Positions 58,627 through 64,000 of a stretch of 64,000 nt of DNA are shown here, one piece after another. Location: positions 2,108,001-2,172,000 of the forward strand of contig OY764903.1 in assembly GCA_963668605.1 (NCBI GenBank), read 5' to 3'. The position numbers and the translations under genes are program-made. The first letter of the stretch is position 1. Each line of letters starts with the position of its first letter. The notes below the pieces were generated by a model. The model made no database searches, was not told where the DNA came from, and saw nothing but the letters and a program-made list of their open reading frames with translations. Source of the DNA: G963668605 sp963668605. GTDB lineage: Bacteria > Acidobacteriota > Terriglobia > Bryobacterales > Bryobacteraceae.

Positions 58627-59021
58627 TTTTTTCGTTCTTCGCCGCTGAGCCCGCATTCGGACTTGATCGCCGCGAGCGCCTCGTCGATCAGTCCCTCCGG
58701 CCCCTGTTCGATCGCTAAAGCGGGCGTCGCCACCTCGCCGTCGATCAATAACCCATCGATTGCCGCAAGTCCCCATGCGAGATAGATCCCGTCGATCTCC
58801 CGCGTCACGATCGCGGCATCGACTTTGCTCGCCGCATCGGCTCCCGCCTGCAGAAATTCAAGCCGCCGGTCTAGCGTTCGTATCATCTGCGCGAGTTTCA
58901 GACGCCCCGCGAATGACACTCTCCGGATTGAGTAAGTCACTCCAGAAACCCGCTTCGACGCCACAGTAACTACGCTCTCGTGCCGGACAGCCTCAGGCAA
59001 AGGCGATGTAGAGTTCGTCAT
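58623..59021 (-). CDS. Tail assembly chaperone (G protein)
   Basis: A 132-residue protein started at the ATG at 59021, after an AGGGGAC site; a longer reading to 59051 lies inside the tube gene. It begins TNSTSPLPEAVRHESVVTV, continues with a RVSFAGRLKLAQMIRTLDRRLEFLQAG helix and a DGEVATPALAIEQGPEGLIDEALAAIKSEC tail. It has the position (after the tube gene, before the tape measure) and size of siphovirus tail assembly chaperones, which coat the tape measure before tube polymerisation. The end of the gene carries the frameshift signal. It overlaps the tube gene by 29 bases. Confidence 0.75.
   Translation of the reverse strand: MTNSTSPLPEAVRHESVVTVASKRVSGVTYSIRRVSFAGRLKLAQMIRTLDRRLEFLQAGADAASKVDAAIVTREIDGIYLAWGLAAIDGLLIDGEVATPALAIEQGPEGLIDEALAAIKSECGLSGEERKN
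58626..58632 (-). other. Programmed -1 ribosomal frameshift site A AAA AAC
   Basis: On the minus strand the chaperone G gene ends CGA AAA AAC TAA. The heptamer A AAA AAC is in the right phase for tandem -1 slippage, one codon before the TAA stop. Slippage continues into the frame CTA ATC ATC, open for 110 codons. An 8-bp perfect inverted repeat, GGCCGGAT/ATCCGGCC (58554-58561 and 58584-58591), lies 34 bases downstream and might aid frameshifting, though that is farther than usual. Confidence 0.7.
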
Positions 59022-60162
59022 CGAGTGTCCCCTGTGCTCTGCAATTCGCAAACCGCCATTCCAGCCGCCTCTCGCTGTCGTCGAACTCCGGAACTTCGGG
59101 GATCACGCTCTTCAAGTAAATCCCGCACAGTTGCCCCTGCTGCTCGCCAAGTTGGAACATGACGGAGATCGGCGATCTCTGTCTCGCCGCCTGATACAGC
59201 GCCCGGCACGCGTCGTCGGTCAACTCATACAGGCTGAAGCTGAACGTCACAGTGCGAACGCCCGGACTGATCCCTCTCGCCAGACTTGCGCCAAACTCCC
59301 GGCTTCGCAGCGCCACATCGTTATCCAGTGACAGTTCGGCCTCCGTAATCGTGAAGCATCGATCCGGTCCACAACCCAGCCACGCCTGCCCCATGTGGCC
59401 CGGTATCGCCGAGAAGTTGGCGCCACCGCCGGTGGGCTCCGCCGGAAATTCAGTTAGGTTTCCCGATCCGTCCGCGAAGCTCGCACTGTCGATCACATCC
59501 GCTGCCGGCCCACTAAACTGAAACTCATGAAAATCGCCATTGATCTTCATCTTCAGTTTGTCCACCGCGGCGCCGGACACAATCCGCTGCACTGCATCCT
59601 CCGGACCCCAGTAATCGAACACGCTCACGCTCGGCAACTCTTTCCCCGGCCCGTATGTGATCGCTGCGCCTAGCTGTTGTCCGGCAGGCGTAAAGGAGAA
59701 CGGTGCGGCAAGTTGCACCGTATGTGCATCGACAACGCCCGTGACAAATCGAATTTCATCTCCGAACGCCAACGCCTGCCCTGGCGTCAATCCGTGCTCC
59801 GCCGCGAACCGGATATTCGACACCGTGGCCGTCGCGTCCGCGCTCCCGCCGCTGAATATGAGCGGTTCGCCGCCCAGGGCCGCTTGGAACAATGGGCCGT
59901 ACCCCGGTTGCGCTGCTGTCCCTTCCCACCCGCTCATGTAACTCCGCACGTCGAAGTTAGTCAGCCGGCGCAGACCGGCCGGCAAGCCGGTAAAGGTCCG
60001 GCTTCCGGTCTTGTCTCTTCTCGTAACTCGCTCCGGCTCTTGCCGTGCCGTCAGCTTGACGCCGGGAAACCGGCTTGCCCCGCTCACTGCGCCCACGTGG
60101 GAGTACGCCGGCTCCAATGCCACATAGAATCGGTTGTCGCTTGATGATACGTATGAACTCAT
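58993..60162 (-). CDS. Major tail tube protein
   Basis: A 389-residue beta-rich structural protein. It begins SSYVSSSDNRFYVALEPAYS, has RRLTNFDVRSYMSGWEG near residue 68, a jelly-roll/Ig-like insert (about 105-180, ADATATVSNIRFAAEHG, VTGVVDAHTVQLAAPFS), and DRCFTITEAELSLDNDVALRSREFGAS near 283. It ends LEWRFANCRAQG. Position directly before the chaperone and after the tail terminator supports the tube assignment. At 389 residues it is larger than many tube proteins because of the insert. Confidence 0.7.
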   Translation of the reverse strand: MSSYVSSSDNRFYVALEPAYSHVGAVSGASRFPGVKLTARQEPERVTRRDKTGSRTFTGLPAGLRRLTNFDVRSYMSGWEGTAAQPGYGPLFQAALGGEPLIFSGGSADATATVSNIRFAAEHGLTPGQALAFGDEIRFVTGVVDAHTVQLAAPFSFTPAGQQLGAAITYGPGKELPSVSVFDYWGPEDAVQRIVSGAAVDKLKMKINGDFHEFQFSGPAADVIDSASFADGSGNLTEFPAEPTGGGANFSAIPGHMGQAWLGCGPDRCFTITEAELSLDNDVALRSREFGASLARGISPGVRTVTFSFSLYELTDDACRALYQAARQRSPISVMFQLGEQQGQLCGIYLKSVIPEVPEFDDSERRLEWRFANCRAQGTLDDELYIAFA

Positions 60163-60203
60163 GTTGATTTGATCCTCGGCAGCGCTCTGCCCCCTGGCTG
60201 CGC

Positions 60204-60698
60204 TTAGTAACTGATTTCCACCTCGAAAGCGGCCTTCGCGGTTTGCAGATAGTTCTTCCCGCCTTGACGCACCGCACCGAACGCCACTTCATAACCGCCC
60301 GCATAGTACACTCCGTCGCCCCAATCGCCTCGATTGTTCTCCAGCGTCTTCGCGACAGCATCCGCATACAGCCGCAGCCGTTCTTCAAGTCCGTCCAGCC
60401 GCTCCTGCGATCCGCGGATTTCAATCACCATGCGAGCCGCGCCGGAAAACTTCCGGAACTTCTCGCGCAGCGTATTCGAGACGCGTTCGCAGTAGACGTA
60501 CAGGCACGGATACCGTGCTCCCGAGTTCCGGTCGCACAGTTCGCTCGCGATGTTCTGCGCTCGTATTTCCGATGCGTTGATCGGGAGCAGTTCCACGCCC
60601 GCCTCGGCTGCAATCGCTCCGATCGCAATAGGCAGGCTCTCTGCTGAGAGCAACATGTCCATTACTTTTCGAAGCGCCAGGCTTCCGCCTTGTGCCAT
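60204..60698 (-). CDS. Tail terminator/minor tail-completion-like protein
   Basis: A 164-residue protein. It has an N-terminal helix (ALRKVMDMLLSAESLPIAIGAIAAEAG), a YPCLYVYCERVSNTLREKFRKFSG segment, and ends in a beta strand NYLQTAKAAFEVEISY, typical of tail terminator proteins that cap the tube. Assignment rests mainly on order (connector, terminator, tube). It starts 3 bases after the preceding gene. Confidence 0.55.
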   Translation of the reverse strand: MAQGGSLALRKVMDMLLSAESLPIAIGAIAAEAGVELLPINASEIRAQNIASELCDRNSGARYPCLYVYCERVSNTLREKFRKFSGAARMVIEIRGSQERLDGLEERLRLYADAVAKTLENNRGDWGDGVYYAGGYEVAFGAVRQGGKNYLQTAKAAFEVEISY

Positions 60699-60701
60699 CG
60701 C

Positions 60702-61148
60702 TTACCCCCTCCTCAATCGGTGGCTCTCCACCGCGTAGTACTCCGGATCCTGCACGGAATTCGACTCTGGCGTCGACACCAGCCCGACACCTGCTTCGAA
60801 CAATCGCTCGCGCGCCCCTCTCGCCAATTCCGAATACAGTGCGAGCTTCGCGGAATAGCGTTCGGTCACCTGCGTGTGCGCAACGTCGCGATACGTCAAC
60901 TCCAGCGTATGCAGCGTGTGCCACACCCGCAGGGCTTCGGTAATCACCACATGCTGTACACCGGACCAGCGAGCCGTCTCCTGATTCCGCTCGAGGAACC
61001 TTGCTAACTCTATCGCCAGATCATTCTGCGCAAGCACTAGCTTGCTTCCGAGGTCGATACCCTCGCTGCTCGCCAGATCGAGAATCGACGTCTCGTGGTT
61101 TCGCAGATCCTGCAGGGATGAGATCTCTCCATCGACAAACAACGCCAT
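60702..61148 (-). CDS. Head-tail connector/adaptor-like phage protein
   Basis: A 148-residue, largely helical protein (SSLQDLRNHETSILDLASSEGIDLGSKLVLAQNDLAIEL, then ELTYRDVAHTQVTERYSAKLALYSELARGARERLFE). It sits between the coat-side genes and the tail terminator, as head-completion or adaptor proteins do in siphoviruses. No conserved motif confirms this. It overlaps no neighbour; 12 bases separate it from the gene at 61161. Confidence 0.55.
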   Translation of the reverse strand: MALFVDGEISSLQDLRNHETSILDLASSEGIDLGSKLVLAQNDLAIELARFLERNQETARWSGVQHVVITEALRVWHTLHTLELTYRDVAHTQVTERYSAKLALYSELARGARERLFEAGVGLVSTPESNSVQDPEYYAVESHRLRRG

Positions 61149-61160
61149 TCTCGCCTCCGC

Positions 61161-61487
61161 CTATGCCTTCGACTTCCGCTGCGCGTCCTTCATCGATTGG
61201 AACTGCGCATCCGAGATCACCGCCATTTGTACCCTCTTGGCCAGCAACGCTTCCTGGGCTTTCCACACAGCCTCCTCGGTTGCCTTCCGGTACTGCGCCT
61301 CTTCGTCGCTCGTCGCCAGTCTCGCGCGATCCTCCACAATCAGGTTCGCGGCAGTCGCCTTCGGGACTTCGGACATCACACCCTCGCGGCCCCCGTCGGC
61401 CGTAGCTTTGCTGACGACGATCGCGTCATCCCCCACAATCTGCTCTCTTACTTCCCGCAGCTTCTTGTAATAGACTTGTAGATCCAT
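61161..61487 (-). CDS. Small helical phage protein of unknown function
   Basis: A 108-residue, charged, helical protein (DLQVYYKKLREVREQI at the N-terminus; AQYRKATEEAVWKAQEALLAKRVQMAVISD in the middle; KSKA end). It follows the coat gene after a stem-loop and is preceded by an AAGGAG ribosome site. It may be a head-decoration or head-completion protein by position. I do not recognise it. Confidence 0.6.
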   Translation of the reverse strand: MDLQVYYKKLREVREQIVGDDAIVVSKATADGGREGVMSEVPKATAANLIVEDRARLATSDEEAQYRKATEEAVWKAQEALLAKRVQMAVISDAQFQSMKDAQRKSKA

Positions 61488-61510
61488 TGAGTTCTCCTTG
61501 TGTAAAATCT

Positions 61511-61535
61511 GGAGGCAGGCGTACTGCCTGCCTCC
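61511..61535 (-). terminator. Stem-loop downstream of the coat gene
   Basis: A perfect 10-bp inverted repeat, GGAGGCAGGC-GTACT-GCCTGCCTCC, between the coat stop and the next gene. On the minus strand it is followed by AGATTTT. It fits a partial terminator or an RNA-end stabiliser that would raise coat protein over tail proteins. Confidence 0.6.
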
Positions 61536-61549
61536 CGCTGCATGACTTA

Positions 61550-62461
61550 CTAGCTGCTGATCTGCACTCCGAAGCCGTTCCGCAGAACCGCCGTGCCATA
61601 AAGCATGTCCACGGTGAACTGCTGGGCCAGCGTGTTCGGCTGGTAGCTCATCAGCACCCGCATGCCGAAGTTGCCCAACTCGGCATACTCGGCGATCGCG
61701 CCGGTGCCCGGCAGTGGCTGTGGCAAGCGACGGATTGCCAACCCGAGGGCGTTCTTCGAGAACGCAAGGTTGTGCGTTGTCGAAGGACCGCTGCCGGTCT
61801 TCGCCACAAACTGCGAACGCATCACCATGAAGTCCTTGATCTTGCCCACCGTGCCGTCCACCAGCGCCCGCATTCCGGCCTCGCCCGCCGAGTGGAATTC
61901 GCTGAAGCGCGGAATCTGCCGCAACTGTGAGTACGTGGCGCCGTCGACCACAAGGTACTTTTCGCTGCTCGCCGGCACCTTGGCCTGGAATAGCGTGGTC
62001 TCGGCCCTGTCCACAGCGTCTTCGGTGATGGCAACACCCGGCCCGCCGATGACGGTATTCGCGGTGAACTGCGCATACAACCCCAACAGGTCGGCCTCAA
62101 TCTTCTCGGCAAGCGCCACCAGGGCAGGTTGCATGTACAGCCTCAACAGGTCCGGAACCGCGAGGACCTTGGTCACGTCCGGAATCTGGAATGTCGCTTC
62201 GGCGTGTGTGTTCAGCACGATCTGCGCGTTCGCCAGATTCGGATTCTGTGTTTGGACAACTCCGCCCTCGGCGATGTTGTTCGCCACCAGCGTCGGCGGG
62301 ATCGGCACATTGACCGTATCACCCGCCTGGGCAAGCGTCGCTTCGAAGTCTCGATTGACTAGGTTACCCATGACAAGGTTACCCATCAGGGCCGGGAGTG
62401 CATCCGCGGCGACCAATTTCACAATGGCATTCGCCAAGTTAGCCGATGTAATAGCTGGCAT
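61550..62461 (-). CDS. Major capsid protein, P22 coat (gp5)-like
   Basis: A 303-residue protein of the P22 coat family. It begins SANLANAIVKLVAADALPALMGNLVM, then NRDFEATLAQAGDTVNVPIPPTL, IVLNTHAEATFQIPDVTKV and DLLRLYMQPALVALAEKIEADLLGLYAQF, and finally LVVDGATYSQLRQIPRFSEF with a C-terminal MSYQPNTLAQQFTVDMLYGTAVLRN. HK97-fold. It is preceded by an AAGGAG site. Its length is shorter than P22's own 430 residues, but matches related siphovirus coats. Confidence 0.85.
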   Translation of the reverse strand: MPAITSANLANAIVKLVAADALPALMGNLVMGNLVNRDFEATLAQAGDTVNVPIPPTLVANNIAEGGVVQTQNPNLANAQIVLNTHAEATFQIPDVTKVLAVPDLLRLYMQPALVALAEKIEADLLGLYAQFTANTVIGGPGVAITEDAVDRAETTLFQAKVPASSEKYLVVDGATYSQLRQIPRFSEFHSAGEAGMRALVDGTVGKIKDFMVMRSQFVAKTGSGPSTTHNLAFSKNALGLAIRRLPQPLPGTGAIAEYAELGNFGMRVLMSYQPNTLAQQFTVDMLYGTAVLRNGFGVQISS

Positions 62462-62514
62462 CTTTCTTCTTTCTCCTTTGTCTTTCTTCTGCTCTCAAAC
62501 TGTTCTTCCGCTGC

Positions 62515-63099
62515 TCACAAACCGCGCATCGCCTGCGAAGCTACTCGCGCTATCTCTTCGCGCACCCGTGCCAGGTCTTCGGAACTCATGCCCGGTTTGA
62601 TCGTGTTCAGGTCCACCGTTCCGCTCACGGAGTTCCGCTGCACCGGCGTTGCACCAGATCCACCAGCGACTCTCGCCGGCAGCAATTCCGGATTTTCAAC
62701 TACGAAGCGGCTCAGATACTCCTTCGCACCCAACTCGCCGTCCGACGTCGCCGCCACCAACCGTCCGTCGTCTGTCCGGCGGATTTCGTCCTTCACAGCT
62801 TTGTAGGCCAGATCGATCTTGGCCACGCCCAGCCGCTGCAACTCCGCTCGGATCGTTGCACCGCGATCCAACTCCTCGGCCACAGCTCTGCTCTTCCGGT
62901 TCTCTTCGATCAGGTCTTGGACTGTCCGCTCCAGGCTCTCCCTCTTCTTGCGCTCCTCCATGAGCTCCGCCTTGTGGGCCGGTTCCGCCTTCGTCTGTTC
63001 AAAGCGGATGAACTCCGCGATCGCCTCGCGAATCACTCCCCGAACATCGAAGCCCTTCACGCTCACCGCTGCGCTGTCTTGTTTGTAGGTATCTTCCAT
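62515..63099 (-). CDS. Scaffold-like phage protein
   Basis: A 194-residue protein between portal and coat genes, the usual place of scaffolds. It is highly charged and helical (EERKKRESLERTVQDLIEENRKSRAVAEELDRG, about residues 48-80), and ends in a short C-terminal helix DLARVREEIARVASQAMRG, where coat-binding scaffolds have their coat-docking helix. No protease motif is visible, so it would be a scaffold without cleavage. Confidence 0.65.
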   Translation of the reverse strand: MEDTYKQDSAAVSVKGFDVRGVIREAIAEFIRFEQTKAEPAHKAELMEERKKRESLERTVQDLIEENRKSRAVAEELDRGATIRAELQRLGVAKIDLAYKAVKDEIRRTDDGRLVAATSDGELGAKEYLSRFVVENPELLPARVAGGSGATPVQRNSVSGTVDLNTIKPGMSSEDLARVREEIARVASQAMRGL

Positions 63100-63111
63100 T
63101 GCTCTCCTTTC

Positions 63112-64000
63112 TTACGCGGGCTGATCCAGCCACACGTCTATCTCACTCGCGATCTTGTCTTTTACTTCCTGCCTCACGTCGCAAAGGTATTTCGAGGCCA
63201 GGCGTTTCAGGATTTGCTTCTTCAGAGTCGGCGATCCGATTCCGAAGGACATCAGCTTCTCCGCATCCGCCAGTTCATTGCTGAATTCGCCAATGTCGAA
63301 CTCGTCCATCCCTGCGGCGTTGATCACCAGCTCATCGCCCCGCGCGTCGTTCGCCGCCCGCAGCACTCGCTTGATGACGTCTTTCACCGCGTCTCCGTAC
63401 GCGCGCAGAATCTCCTGCGTAATCGCGTAATCTCTCTGCTTGCTCAACCCGGACTGCGATGTGCCACCCGACATCGCCCCGCCCGCCTGAGTCAGCAAAT
63501 AGCAGACGCGGTAGATCTCTTCTTTCAACCGCTCCAGATTTTCCGCAGCGATCTGAAATACTTTCCCCTCCGGCTCCGTCCAACCGAACCGGTCCTCAGC
63601 TCCGAGGTGCAGATAGTAGGATTCGCCGACCGTCTGTTTCAGGCCATCCTTGCTGTACACCACCGGCATTGCGAACAGACCCATCGTCAACGCCCACGAG
63701 AGCGCATTCGACTTGTTGAAATGCTCCAGTTGCACGAGGGCTGCCTTGTTCATTAACCACAACCCCTGCGACACCTTCATCTCGAACAACGGAACCCGGC
63801 CCTGCTTCGCCAGCGCGTGGAGCCCTTGTGCCACCAACTCCGCACCATCGCCGCCGTCGTGATACACCTGAAACCGCTCGCGGTCATAGCGGATCCAGCG
63901 GCTTTCCTTCTTCGCCCCGGCCTCTGCGAGCCACCCTTCGCCGCCGCCAGCCAAACGGATCACCACCCACTCCAGATCGCCGCGGTCGTCCGTCTGCCAG
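63112..64000 (-). CDS. Phage portal protein, 5' end beyond the window
   Basis: At least 296 residues of the C-terminal part of a portal protein. A GTG at 63966 is not the start: the frame stays open to the window edge, reading WQTDDRGDLEW before it. Features include WIRYDRERFQVYH, MGLFAMPVVYSKDGLKQ, and DAVKDVIKRVLRAANDARGDE, and a C-terminal KLMSFGIGSPTLKKQILKRLASKYL helix. The portal forms the dodecameric ring for DNA entry. Terminase and packaging genes should lie beyond 64000. Confidence 0.7.
   Translation of the reverse strand, partial: WQTDDRGDLEWVVIRLAGGGEGWLAEAGAKKESRWIRYDRERFQVYHDGGDGAELVAQGLHALAKQGRVPLFEMKVSQGLWLMNKAALVQLEHFNKSNALSWALTMGLFAMPVVYSKDGLKQTVGESYYLHLGAEDRFGWTEPEGKVFQIAAENLERLKEEIYRVCYLLTQAGGAMSGGTSQSGLSKQRDYAITQEILRAYGDAVKDVIKRVLRAANDARGDELVINAAGMDEFDIGEFSNELADAEKLMSFGIGSPTLKKQILKRLASKYLCDVRQEVKDKIASEIDVWLDQPA

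Noticed and set aside
63112..63966. A complete portal gene starting at the GTG at 63966
   Set aside because: The frame is open to the window edge, and the family is longer, so the true start lies beyond 64000.

Overview
The window looks like a chromosomal segment of an acidobacterium of the Solibacteres/Bryobacteraceae type. This is inferred from gene content, not from a marker gene. The clues are a 1143-residue Oar-like TonB receptor with an N-terminal carboxypeptidase-like domain, Tat-exported Gfo/Idh/MocA and mannonate-dehydratase-like proteins, a PmoA-like (DUF6807) protein, a full hopanoid operon, and LPS heptosyltransferases (hence a Gram-negative envelope). The sequence is GC-rich and coding density is very high: most neighbours overlap by 4 to 40 bases. 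I see no rRNA, tRNA, CRISPR array or insertion sequence.

Left part (1-12.6 kb): a secreted two-repeat protein; a minus-strand uptake operon (TonB receptor, ECF S component, methyltransferase, ECF T component, ATPase); the large Oar-like receptor; a queuosine-precursor transporter; a ferredoxin/ASKHA protein of the corrinoid-activator type coupled to an anchored glycine-rich protein; and a lone Flp pilin. From 12.9 to 18.2 kb a plus-strand run holds an M24 peptidase, accB and accC, then two periplasmic carbohydrate-type proteins. From 18.4 to 26.9 kb an eight-gene minus-strand operon joins the last MEP-pathway step (ispH) to hopanoid synthesis (shc, hpnA, hpnG, two zinc dehydrogenases, hpnC, hpnD).

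Middle part (27-49.7 kb): an OmpR-type two-component system; a small sugar-catabolic group (rhaM, Ldh-family oxidoreductase, SDR); a minus-strand chain of a PH-domain protein, methyltransferase, queF, a TIGR00300 enzyme, a second methyltransferase and a PPi-type phosphofructokinase; OsmC; an exported mannonate-dehydratase-like enzyme; an acetyltransferase; an LPS-core group (two GT9 heptosyltransferases and rfaE2); mfd; a SurA-like chaperone; a YhaM-like nuclease; a BlaI-type repressor; and a HAD hydrolase.

Right part (49.7-64 kb): the structural half of a siphovirus-like prophage or gene-transfer-agent-like element, read right to left: portal (cut by the window edge), scaffold-like protein, P22-type coat, connectors, tail terminator, tail tube, tail assembly chaperone with a classical A AAA AAC frameshift site giving a G-GT fusion, an unusually short tape-measure-like protein, two paralogous tail proteins, a large hub protein and a tail-tip protein with a sugar-hydrolase-like domain. 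No integrase, lysis gene or attachment site is visible, and the cluster ends 38 bases from the start of a host gene.

The strongest leads are the frameshift signal, the compact phage cassette, the methyltransferase inside the TonB/ECF uptake operon, the two unassigned dehydrogenases in the hopanoid operon (which lacks hpnE and hpnH here), and start codons placed only a few bases downstream of a -10 box at several loci.
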